Source of the DNA: Chryseobacterium sp. StRB126
GTDB lineage: Bacteria > Bacteroidota > Bacteroidia > Flavobacteriales > Weeksellaceae
Direction of reading: 5' to 3'
Assembly: GCF_000829375.1 (NCBI RefSeq)
Contig: NZ_AP014624.1
Location: 1,674,001 to 1,738,000 of the forward strand
DNA: 64,000 nucleotides
The first letter of the stretch is position 1. Each line of letters begins with the position of its first letter. The notes beneath the pieces are model-generated. The model was not told where the DNA came from, did not search any database, and saw only the letters and a list, made by a program, of their open reading frames with translations. A program made the position numbers and the translations under genes. Below, piece by piece: positions 26,316-34,668 of the stretch.

Positions 26316-28730
26316 CTAGCTTCCTATTCTCTGTTTTAGATCTTCAGCGCCTCCGGTTTTTCTCGGCTGTCCGTTTTTAGAAGAACCAAAATTGTAAGTA
26401 TAAGAAAGCGTCACCACGCGCGTATCTCTTTTTACGGCAAAGTTTTCGAGATAATCATTATAAACGGTTTGTCCTTTTATGTTGCTTGTAAAGAACATAT
26501 CTGTGAAAGAAAATTTCAGAGTACTATTATTTTTAAATTTCTTCTGGGCACCGATATTCAGATACCAGTTCGGGCTCACATCCAGATAAGCATATATTTC
26601 TCTTGCCTTATAATTTCCAGTCAGTTCAGCAGTGAAACCATTTCCAAGTTTGAATGAATTGATACTGTTGATATTGAAGGTGAAATTCCCTTTATTATTA
26701 ATCTGTGTTCCTGAAATATTTCCGGTGTAGGAACCATAGTAGAAATTAGCGCTGTTGTTCATATCCCACCATTGGGTTACTTTCACAGGAGCAATGAGAT
26801 ATAACCCGAAATAAGATACAGAATTGAGGTTTTCAATAGTTTGTACGGTAACTATCTGCCCATTTTCTGCCACAGGTTTAAGAATATCCGTGATATTGTT
26901 TGAGGTTTTGCTGTAGCTTAAAGTCGCAAAATATTTATTGCTCAGGCTATATGTCAGCTCATAATTCATAGTGGTTTGTGCGTTCAGGTCAGGGTTTCCT
27001 GCTTTCAGCGTGGTTGGATCAAGATAAAACTTAAAAGGATTCAGCTGGTTGTAGCTTGGTCTTGTGATTCTTCTGCTGAAATTGACTTCAAGGTTGCTTT
27101 TATCCGTCAGATCATAAGAAAAAACAGCACTTGGAAATAATTGCGTATAATTTCTTTTGTTCACCTGATTGGTGGTAAGCTGAGTTCCTTTTACATTGGT
27201 ATTTTCCATTCTTAAACCTGCTGTAGCTTTAAATTTTTCCCATTTTTTAGAAACATTCCCATACACAGCATTAATATTTTCTTCATAAATAAAATGGTTG
27301 GTTTTAGAAAGATCAGGGATAAGAGAGCCGGAGCTGGCATTGAAGAATTTCAGATCATTATCTGTTTTTACAAAGCTGGTTTTAATTCCTGTTTCCAGTT
27401 TCCATTCATCTTTAAAATTCTTGTTTAGATCAGATTTTAAGGAGTAGATATTAAGTTTTCCATTCATATCCCCTTTAATGATATCCAGATTATCCTCTCC
27501 ACTATCTATTTCATGCGTTTTGGTATCAAAACTTTGCAAAGAAGAATTGGCGTAGTTAATGTAGTCAAAATCAGTAGAGATTTCAGAACCTAAAGAATCG
27601 ATCGTATATTTATGGTTAAGGTTGAATGAAAAGTTGGTCCAGCGGTCATTGGAAACGTTTGCCGTTGTGAATGTGCTTTCCGGAAGGCGATTACTACCCA
27701 ATGTCACGTTGGAATTATCTCCATTGACATTGAACTTGTTAGAAACCAAACCTACGGAAAATCCCAGTACATTTTTATCATTCAGATCATAATCCATTCC
27801 TGCTTTGGCTATATGACTGTTGAATCTGAATTTCAGATAATTATCCTGTATGTAGGCTTTCTTGAAATTATTGTTTTCATAAAAATTTCTGTCCAGAACC
27901 AGTCCGTTGTAAGCTTCTCTGTATGCAAAGCTGTAATTCCCGAAAATATTGATTTTTTTATTTCGGTGGTTGATGCTGAAGCTGTTGTTGTTTTTTATAT
28001 ATTTTCCCGTACCCAAAGAGGTTGAAATACTGCCGTTTGTGCCTTTTCTCTGCTCTTTTTTAAGCTTGATATTAATGATCGAAGATCCGGCTGCATCATA
28101 TTTTGATGAAGGATTGGTGATGAATTCTATTTTATCAATGGTGGAGGACGGGATCCCTTTAAGATAATTGGCAAGATCACTTCCGGTCATCGGGGTGTTT
28201 TTGCCGTCAATCTGGATCAGGAGATTTCCTTTTCCCCGGAGACTGATGTTGTCATTGTTGTCAATACTGATTCCAGGAGCTTTTTCCAAGACTTCAAAGG
28301 CAGAATTTCCGGTGCTGGCAATACTGTTTTCTACATTCATAATCATTTTACCATCCTGTCTTTCAATCATAGGTTTGGCTTTGGTGATCGTTACTCCTTC
28401 AATAGATTTTACAGCAAGATCAATAGAAGGAAGAGTAGTGTTATCTGTTAATGAAATATTGTCTGAATGGTAAACCTCAGATCCGTTTTTGTTGATTTTT
28501 AGGTGATAGGTTCCACCTTTAAGATCATTGAATCCGAATTTTCCATTAGCGTCTGCAATTTCTGTTTTAATCAATGTATTATCAGTACCCAAAAGGTTAA
28601 TTTCCATTTGTTCTGCTTTGTCAGACTTGATACTTCCTGACAGGGAAAAATTCTGCGTTGTCTGGGCTGATAGTACGCTGGTGAACAGCAGCAGCAACCA
28701 AAGAAATAAGAGTGAAAATATTCTGGTCAT
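26316..28730 (-). CDS. Outer-membrane beta-barrel receptor (TonB-dependent-like)
   Basis: Outer-membrane protein of 804 aa. Signal peptide MTRIFSLLFLWLLLLFTSVL...AQ. A carboxypeptidase-regulatory-like beta domain follows (about 25-105; FSLSGSIKSDKAEQMEINLL), then a plug-like domain (EVLEKAPGISIDNNDNISLR, IDGKNTPMTGSDL, KYDAAGSSIINIKLK). A long beta-barrel ends in aromatic strands (YTYNFGSSKNGQPRK). This is the OMP_b-brl_3 group of TonB-dependent-like proteins; the substrate is unknown. A 15-residue tail extends past the last strand. It lies 6 bp downstream of a MarR regulator gene, so it is likely controlled by it. Confidence 0.88.
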   Translation of the reverse strand: MTRIFSLLFLWLLLLFTSVLSAQTTQNFSLSGSIKSDKAEQMEINLLGTDNTLIKTEIADANGKFGFNDLKGGTYHLKINKNGSEVYHSDNISLTDNTTLPSIDLAVKSIEGVTITKAKPMIERQDGKMIMNVENSIASTGNSAFEVLEKAPGISIDNNDNISLRGKGNLLIQIDGKNTPMTGSDLANYLKGIPSSTIDKIEFITNPSSKYDAAGSSIINIKLKKEQRKGTNGSISTSLGTGKYIKNNNSFSINHRNKKINIFGNYSFAYREAYNGLVLDRNFYENNNFKKAYIQDNYLKFRFNSHIAKAGMDYDLNDKNVLGFSVGLVSNKFNVNGDNSNVTLGSNRLPESTFTTANVSNDRWTNFSFNLNHKYTIDSLGSEISTDFDYINYANSSLQSFDTKTHEIDSGEDNLDIIKGDMNGKLNIYSLKSDLNKNFKDEWKLETGIKTSFVKTDNDLKFFNASSGSLIPDLSKTNHFIYEENINAVYGNVSKKWEKFKATAGLRMENTNVKGTQLTTNQVNKRNYTQLFPSAVFSYDLTDKSNLEVNFSRRITRPSYNQLNPFKFYLDPTTLKAGNPDLNAQTTMNYELTYSLSNKYFATLSYSKTSNNITDILKPVAENGQIVTVQTIENLNSVSYFGLYLIAPVKVTQWWDMNNSANFYYGSYTGNISGTQINNKGNFTFNINSINSFKLGNGFTAELTGNYKAREIYAYLDVSPNWYLNIGAQKKFKNNSTLKFSFTDMFFTSNIKGQTVYNDYLENFAVKRDTRVVTLSYTYNFGSSKNGQPRKTGGAEDLKQRIGS

Positions 28731-28736
28731 AGTGTT

Positions 28737-29177
28737 TTATTTTTTAGGGGTGAGACAGTTTTCTGAAATTTTGAGTAAAGCAGAATACATCATTTCAAGC
28801 TCATCCTTGGAGACTCCTTTCAAAGCAACCTCACGGTTGTTCTCAACAATATTTTGAACCTCTTTGATGACCTTTTTTCCGGAATCTGTTACTTCCAGAT
28901 CTGTTTTTCTACGGTCATCAGGATGAATTTGCCTTTTGATATATTCGGATTTTACCATTAAATCAATAATTCTCGTCACAGAAGCATTGTCCTTAAAAAC
29001 AAGGTCACCAATTTCATTTTGGGTAATTCCCGGGTTTTCCAGAATTGCTTTGATGATCAACCACTGATCGATAGTGATGGTAAAACCACGGGCTTTCAGT
29101 TGGCGTTGTGCATAGTTTCTATAGGCTCTGATGGCTTTATCTATGTTGTAGAATATAATTGAATTTAATTTTTCCAT
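28737..29177 (-). CDS. MarR-family transcriptional regulator
   Basis: Dimeric winged-helix regulator of 146 aa: AYRNYAQRQLKARGFTITID (dimer helix), QWLIIKAILENPGITQNEIG and DNASVTRIIDLMVKSEYIKR (recognition helix), RQIHPDDRRKTDLEVTDSGK (wing). First gene of a two-gene operon with the outer-membrane receptor. A 14-bp perfect palindrome 29 bp upstream of its ATG is the expected autoregulatory operator. The ligand is unknown. Confidence 0.92.
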   Translation of the reverse strand: MEKLNSIIFYNIDKAIRAYRNYAQRQLKARGFTITIDQWLIIKAILENPGITQNEIGDLVFKDNASVTRIIDLMVKSEYIKRQIHPDDRRKTDLEVTDSGKKVIKEVQNIVENNREVALKGVSKDELEMMYSALLKISENCLTPKK

Positions 29178-29198
29178 ACTTTCAGATTAAAATGATTT

Positions 29199-29219
29199 AT
29201 CAATTATTGATATATCAAT
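29199..29219. promoter_or_regulatory. Probable MarR operator
   Basis: Perfect 14-bp palindrome ATTGATATATCAAT (29206-29219) overlapping a second one, ATCAAT-T-ATTGAT (29199-29211). Length and TTGA...TCAA ends resemble known MarR sites; the position just upstream of the marR gene supports autoregulation. Confidence 0.65.
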
Positions 29220-29458
29220 TAATTTGTTGAAGTAATTTTTATTTTGTTACAACGCTGTGAAAATATTTTTATTAAAGAATTAAAAATTATTGAAAGATCT
29301 ATATTCTTTTGTTGATGGATAGATGTTTTTTAATGAAGAGGTTCAGTTTGAAAAATACTATTCATATATCAAAGTCAATTTCAGTCTAACAAAGAAATAA
29401 TAATTCAAAGTATGGGGAAAATACCTATATTTTTTTGACTGATTTTACTTATTATTGT

Positions 29459-30562
29459 ATGATAAAAACACAGATCCAAATGATAATTTATTATGTAAAA
29501 GAAGGACAATCCCTTGTTGACCTTTGTCATGAGGTACAGGTTGAAAACCCTGAGTATTTAAGGGATTACCATCATCAAAATTGCTCTTTGTCCGAACGTT
29601 TCGAGGATGAAATTGTTCCCGGAATGAAATTGTATATTCCATCATCAAAGGAAACCCGAGAGATCAATAAGAAAATAAGAGAAGAGAACAAAAGTCTTTA
29701 TGATTTTCCTGCTAGAGGAAGATTTCCCTTTGATTTTAAACTTTTGGAGGGGACTTATCAAATTACCCAGACTGCCTATTCCGATGATATAATTATTGCA
29801 AAATATGAAAACAAAGTAAGATTAGATTTTGAAGGAATTAAAAATAGCCATTATCATTTTCTCTTTTCAGTATTTGATTTCAGAAAAAATGAGGATGTTC
29901 CGGATTCCAAAGCTGGTATTCTTGCTAAAATGAGTATAGAAGTCTTCTATCCAATCCAATATATTATAGATGTTGACGGAAAAATTGTTGATATAGTACT
30001 GACAAAGAAAACAGAAGACCTTCTTTCTGAATTAGATTCCATCAAGAATTTTATCCCGGATCCATATTCTTCTGATTATATTGAAAAAATGAAAGATATC
30101 GCAGGTAATCCTGAACTCATTTTTCAAAAGTTTAAAAACTCATTGTTGAGCTCTTTTATGTTTGGGATCTTTTATAGAACCCAATTAGGAAGCTGGACGA
30201 GTTCAGACGTTTATTATGATTTCTATCCTTGGATTTTTGATGCTCTGCCGATAAGGTTTAAATTTCAAAATACACTATTGCCTAAAGATAGTGTAGATGA
30301 TGAAAGCGTGAAAATCCAGCAAAATGGGATTTCTTCTGACCATCGAAGCCAAGAAGATTTATACATGGCAGATACAGGATTTAATGACCAAGCTGAAATA
30401 ACTGAGAAGGCTATAGACTGTGAACATTTTGCTGAATATATTTTTAACAGGGAAAATTGGTCATTGAATAAAATTGAAGCAAAATTTCAATGTTTCGGAA
30501 ATGAAGGAATGGGAAGAGAGGATTTTTTATTAGAAAGAATTACGGATCATTATTACATTTAA
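29459..30562 (+). CDS. LysM-like protein of a contractile-injection cargo cluster
   Basis: About 367 aa from the ATG at 29459 (an upstream TTG and a later ATG at 29480 are alternatives). The first 60 residues look like a LysM domain: IIYYVKEGQSLVDLCHEVQV then IVPGMKLYIPSS. The rest (about 65-365) is a soluble domain I do not recognise, with strands around YHFLFSVFDFRKNED and GIFYRTQLGSWTS. No signal peptide. It opens a unit with a PAAR-like spike, a peptidoglycan-degrading effector and a lipoprotein; LysM proteins are common accessory parts of type VI and related injection systems. Role inferred: loading adaptor or structural protein. Confidence 0.65.
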   Translation: MIKTQIQMIIYYVKEGQSLVDLCHEVQVENPEYLRDYHHQNCSLSERFEDEIVPGMKLYIPSSKETREINKKIREENKSLYDFPARGRFPFDFKLLEGTYQITQTAYSDDIIIAKYENKVRLDFEGIKNSHYHFLFSVFDFRKNEDVPDSKAGILAKMSIEVFYPIQYIIDVDGKIVDIVLTKKTEDLLSELDSIKNFIPDPYSSDYIEKMKDIAGNPELIFQKFKNSLLSSFMFGIFYRTQLGSWTSSDVYYDFYPWIFDALPIRFKFQNTLLPKDSVDDESVKIQQNGISSDHRSQEDLYMADTGFNDQAEITEKAIDCEHFAEYIFNRENWSLNKIEAKFQCFGNEGMGREDFLLERITDHYYI

Positions 30563-30585
30563 AAAAACACCAAAATCACAATAAG

Positions 30586-31089
30586 ATGTCAGAAAATACT
30601 TCCCCTCACGATGGTAAATATTTCGTGATCCAAAAAGGAAAAGCCCAGTGTAATCAAGGGAATCAGTTTCCTCAGTTCAAAGTCACCTCACACCAAAAGC
30701 ATTATTGGAATAACAAAGAAGGACAAGCTGATTATTTAGCTGTTACAGAAGATGATTTACAGTTTACCCCATCTGGTCCCAGCTTTGGGCAGTGCAAGCT
30801 GAAACCAAGTTCCGGTGGTTATTTACCTTGTGCTTTTGCTCCTGCAGGAAAATGGCGGAAGCCTTATGAGAAAGTAAAGGTTATGAACAAAAGTTGTATC
30901 ACAGAGCTATCTGAGCTTATGTGTGCAACAGGTGGGAAAATTACGATTAAAGATCATGGGCAAACTGCGGAGATGACCCGGCAGAATATCAGGAATGCAG
31001 ATCCCAAAGAACAACAGAATATCAATCCACTGCTTTACTACAAGGAATTTCAGGATGAACAGGAAGAAGATTTAAATATCTGCGAATAA
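30586..31089 (+). CDS. PAAR-like spike protein (DUF4280)
   Basis: Protein of 167 aa with the DUF4280 pattern: GKYFVIQKGKAQCNQGNQFP, then HYWNNKEGQADYLAVTEDDL, FGQCKLKPSSGGYLPCAFAP, and a late MCATGGKITIKDHGQ. DUF4280 forms the sharpened tip of contractile injection machines and often carries effectors. The Cys residues could hold a metal at the tip. It lies 23 bp after the LysM-like gene and 16 bp before the effector. No sheath, tube or baseplate genes are in the window, so the machine must be encoded elsewhere. Confidence 0.85.
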   Translation: MSENTSPHDGKYFVIQKGKAQCNQGNQFPQFKVTSHQKHYWNNKEGQADYLAVTEDDLQFTPSGPSFGQCKLKPSSGGYLPCAFAPAGKWRKPYEKVKVMNKSCITELSELMCATGGKITIKDHGQTAEMTRQNIRNADPKEQQNINPLLYYKEFQDEQEEDLNICE

Positions 31090-31105
31090 ATACACAAACA
31101 CAAAT

Positions 31106-33613
31106 ATGGGAAAATTAACAATCATCGGAAACGACAAGCCTGTGATAGGAAAACAGGAAATGTATTCTGTTTCCTCGGTCAATGACTGGCTAAATCCCTT
31201 AAAGCTTATTAAAAATCCTTTGCAGGTCTCCAAAACGCATTGGGAAGTTATGGTGCAAACTAAAACAGGCTGGAGAAAAGGAGGAAGCGATAAAGAAGGT
31301 CAAATGGTTCCTTATATTTTCGGGCAGAAAAGCTTACTCCATAAAGGGATAAAAATTACGGTACATCAGGGAGATGATGAAGGAGAACTTATTATCCATC
31401 CGCAGCGGGCTAAAGAACCCAAAATAACCAGAGTAGAACTTTTGGATGCCAATTATAAACCTATTCCAAAAGGTAAAAAGTTAAGCTATAAAGACACCAT
31501 TATTGCAAGGGCATATTGTGTAGAAATGTTCGAGATGAATATTGCATTTACCCTTTGGGAAGATGATGCTCAGGGAGAAGGACACAATCCTACAGTAAAT
31601 GCTTTGAATAAAATAAACCCTGTACCTGTTCTTAGCAGAGTAAATGAGAAAGGAATGGCAGAAGCTGTTTTCAGACTGCCTTTTTACACAATGGCAGTAA
31701 TGATAGCCAATGCACGCACTGCATCAGGCGATAAAAGCGAGGGAGCAACCCATGAATATTATGTAACGGCTGATGTAGTTAGCAAACATATACAAAAAGC
31801 AAGTCCTAATATTAATGTCGTTAACCCTACTCATAATACAGAACCTCCAAGAAAAAGAGAGGTTCCTAAAGGGCATACCTCTTCACCAGCAAAGTCTAAA
31901 ACGACGCCGGCTCCGGAGAAACACAGACCCAAGTCAGATTCTCCAAAATTCCCCGTAACCACAGGCGGAAAAAAGGCTGATGACCCCCAAGGAAAGATCT
32001 TGAGTGCTGAATTTGTGGATAAAGCTGGAAATAGACTTCATTCCTCGAAAGTAGGGACAACCGTATTCATGAAGATTACCGCAAAGGATATGAAGAATAA
32101 AAAAGTGAAGGTGAAAATATGGGAGGAAGACAATATCAAATGGACTAATGATCCGATTTTTGAGAAAGATTATGAATTGCTTTACGACAAAAATTTCATC
32201 TGGATTGTTTTAACAAAAAAAATGTTTATCGAAGGCAATGATGGCGGTAGTGATAGCGCAAAACAGGATTATTTTATAGAAGTGATCCATAATGATACTT
32301 CCGTAAACTCTGTCGTTATATCTGTGAGTGCAGATGCTGAGCCTACAAAGGTGGAGAGTGGGGATAGTGCAACGATGGTGAAAGAACCGAAGCAAGGGAA
32401 AGTTGCTACTAGTTGTGTTTGTCAGCAATATGATCTAGTCTGGGGTAAAAAAATTGATTGTAATGAAAGAAAAAAGGTTATTGAGGTTGCCAAAAATCTG
32501 AATGTCGATCCTAATTGGTTAATGACAGTAATGGCATTGGAAACAATTGAAACTTTTAGGCCCTCTATTGATAATGGTGTTGGATATGTTGGATTAATTC
32601 AATTTGGAAAAGAAGCTGCTAAAACGATAAAAACTACACAAGATCAATTGATCAAAATGTCTTTTATAGAGCAAATGGACTATGTACAGAAACATTTAGT
32701 ATCTAATAAAGCGAAGTACAAAACACTAACAGACCTATATTTGGCTGTTTTATATCCAAGTGCGTGTGGACATGGTTCCGAAAAAGATTATGTAGTTTTG
32801 CATGGAGCAGCATATAGAAATAATCCATTATTCTTTAAAGAAAAAGGTGAATGGGAATGGGCATATAAAACAAACAAAAAGGGAAAACAAATAAAATATA
32901 AAAAAGCGACAGATCCAGATGGAAATACCTATGTTTGGGAAGTTGCAGCAGCAGCTCAAGAGGTTTATAATAGAGGATTAGGTGTAAAAGAAAATCAATT
33001 CAGTTGTGGTGTAAATAAAGAAGAAAGATCCTTTAATGGGAAATGTGCAAAAGATTGTTCACAATGTTTTGAATATGCAGACGTAGTTATTAATCCTAAA
33101 GTTAATGATCAAAGTGGTAATAAAAATCATAACCGTTATCATAAAGCACAAAGAACACGTTCAGATGGTTCAAAATATTTTCATACAGGAACAGACATTC
33201 TTGCGATTGTTGGAACAGAAGTTCATTCTATGATGTGTGGAGAGGTAATTCACACCCGCTCAGAATTGCCACAAAATGATAGAGTAAAAGGTTATGAATC
33301 TTCTACTAGCTATGGTAACACTGTTACAATTAAATCAAAAGATAAAGATGGTAAAACAGTATATGCTTTTTACGCCCATTTATCAAAGATAAATGTTAAA
33401 GTTGGTCAAAAGGTAAAGCATAATGAAATTATTGGTCTGTCAGGAAGTACAGGTAATGCTATGCACATAGAAGTACAACATAGACACGTCCATGTAGAGG
33501 CTGGAACTGATTATGAAATTTATAGCGGAGGGAATAAATGTAAGCTTAAAAATAGAATAAACCCTGAGAATTATATGAAATCTAAATTTGATAACAAAGG
33601 AAACACTTTATGA
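31106..33613 (+). CDS. Injection-system effector with lysozyme-like and M23 peptidase domains
   Basis: Protein of 835 aa without signal peptide. Residues 1-225 form a carrier region. Residues 230-300 are a Pro/Lys-rich linker, and 300-415 hold a second beta domain (ILSAEFVDKAGNRLHSSKVG). Residues 450-640 are a lysozyme/transglycosylase-like region (NVDPNWLMTVMALETIETFR, GYVGLIQFGKEAAKTIK, LTDLYLAVLYPSACG). Residues 690-815 are an M23 metallopeptidase: YFHTGTDILA (H, D), TSYGNTVTIKS, YAFYAHLSKI and RHVHVEAG (HxH). It would cut both glycan strands and peptide stems of target murein. It overlaps the lipoprotein gene by 4 bp. AT content rises near 32,400, where the toxin half begins. Confidence 0.82.
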   Translation: MGKLTIIGNDKPVIGKQEMYSVSSVNDWLNPLKLIKNPLQVSKTHWEVMVQTKTGWRKGGSDKEGQMVPYIFGQKSLLHKGIKITVHQGDDEGELIIHPQRAKEPKITRVELLDANYKPIPKGKKLSYKDTIIARAYCVEMFEMNIAFTLWEDDAQGEGHNPTVNALNKINPVPVLSRVNEKGMAEAVFRLPFYTMAVMIANARTASGDKSEGATHEYYVTADVVSKHIQKASPNINVVNPTHNTEPPRKREVPKGHTSSPAKSKTTPAPEKHRPKSDSPKFPVTTGGKKADDPQGKILSAEFVDKAGNRLHSSKVGTTVFMKITAKDMKNKKVKVKIWEEDNIKWTNDPIFEKDYELLYDKNFIWIVLTKKMFIEGNDGGSDSAKQDYFIEVIHNDTSVNSVVISVSADAEPTKVESGDSATMVKEPKQGKVATSCVCQQYDLVWGKKIDCNERKKVIEVAKNLNVDPNWLMTVMALETIETFRPSIDNGVGYVGLIQFGKEAAKTIKTTQDQLIKMSFIEQMDYVQKHLVSNKAKYKTLTDLYLAVLYPSACGHGSEKDYVVLHGAAYRNNPLFFKEKGEWEWAYKTNKKGKQIKYKKATDPDGNTYVWEVAAAAQEVYNRGLGVKENQFSCGVNKEERSFNGKCAKDCSQCFEYADVVINPKVNDQSGNKNHNRYHKAQRTRSDGSKYFHTGTDILAIVGTEVHSMMCGEVIHTRSELPQNDRVKGYESSTSYGNTVTIKSKDKDGKTVYAFYAHLSKINVKVGQKVKHNEIIGLSGSTGNAMHIEVQHRHVHVEAGTDYEIYSGGNKCKLKNRINPENYMKSKFDNKGNTL

Positions 33614-34572
33614 AAAATATTAAAATCATACTATCAATTTTAATCACTTTTTGCTTAGCAGCATGTAATGGGCAAAATAAAAATGATGAACAATCAAAGC
33701 CTTTAGGTATTAATGATGGACTTCCAAATTTTTTGGATAAAAATTTTTTTAGTTCTTACGAATTAGATCCTAATAATACTTATCCAACATATTTTTATAG
33801 AAACTCCAAAATGGGAGAATTTTCTGTTATTTTTCTTGCAAAGAATAAAGAACTTCAGGAAGAATGGAAAAATTATGATAGTAAAAATAATATTATGATT
33901 GAGGAAGGGGCTACAAATGAACAATTGCGACAAATAAATTTGTTGATAAAAAAGAAATTGGAACCTCATATTAATGATTATTACAAGCTAGCCGAATATA
34001 CTGCTCCCCAATACATAAAAAAAAATGATTACATTTTTCCATTTATCAAAAAATATTATCTATTTGATGATGTTAAAAAAAGATGGGAATATATAGGAGA
34101 AAAAAAAATCAAAGAAGGAGAAGAAATTGTGATAAGTATTGATGAGTTAAACTCTATGGTATATAACAAAACTTCAAAAGAGGATAATTTGAATTTACAA
34201 GTTAATTCCATTTCTAAAAATTGGTATGGTAAATATTCATTAAGCCTAAATGAAGATAGTGAAGACTGGAGAGATATTCATGAAATTACATTAGAAATCT
34301 CAAAAGATTCTGTTACCTATAAGGCGACAGGATTCCAACTATATGAATTTTATAAATTAGAAATAAAGGAAAAGAAAGAAGCAGCTATACATTTGAATTT
34401 TTCGATAGCACTTGATAATACTGAAAATCAAGTATTTTTGGAAGAAACCAAAGATTTTGGAATAATTACTTTTGATGGTAGTAAATATTTTTGGAAATGT
34501 CCATACATTGATAAACGTTTTACAGAAGGAAAAAAGAAAACACATATTTTGAAAAAGGAGGCATATAAGTGA
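33610..34572 (+). CDS. Lipoprotein, probable immunity protein for the effector
   Basis: Protein of 320 aa with a type II signal MKNIKIILSILITFCLAAC, lipobox LAAC at residue 19, so anchored in a periplasm-facing membrane. The mature part is charged and AT-rich in codon use like the effector's toxin half. ATGA overlap couples its translation to the effector. A murein-cutting effector needs a periplasmic immunity protein, which fits exactly; the function is inferred from position and location. C-terminal half (KNWYGKYSLSLNEDSEDWRD) is beta-rich, unassigned. Confidence 0.75.
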   Translation: MKNIKIILSILITFCLAACNGQNKNDEQSKPLGINDGLPNFLDKNFFSSYELDPNNTYPTYFYRNSKMGEFSVIFLAKNKELQEEWKNYDSKNNIMIEEGATNEQLRQINLLIKKKLEPHINDYYKLAEYTAPQYIKKNDYIFPFIKKYYLFDDVKKRWEYIGEKKIKEGEEIVISIDELNSMVYNKTSKEDNLNLQVNSISKNWYGKYSLSLNEDSEDWRDIHEITLEISKDSVTYKATGFQLYEFYKLEIKEKKEAAIHLNFSIALDNTENQVFLEETKDFGIITFDGSKYFWKCPYIDKRFTEGKKKTHILKKEAYK

Positions 34573-34668
34573 TAAAGTTTATTAAAAAACTTTAATAAAT
34601 TCAAAAAATGCAAACAAATAAAATCATCTTTTTAGTTGAAGAAGTATTTTACACTCAATGATAAACAA

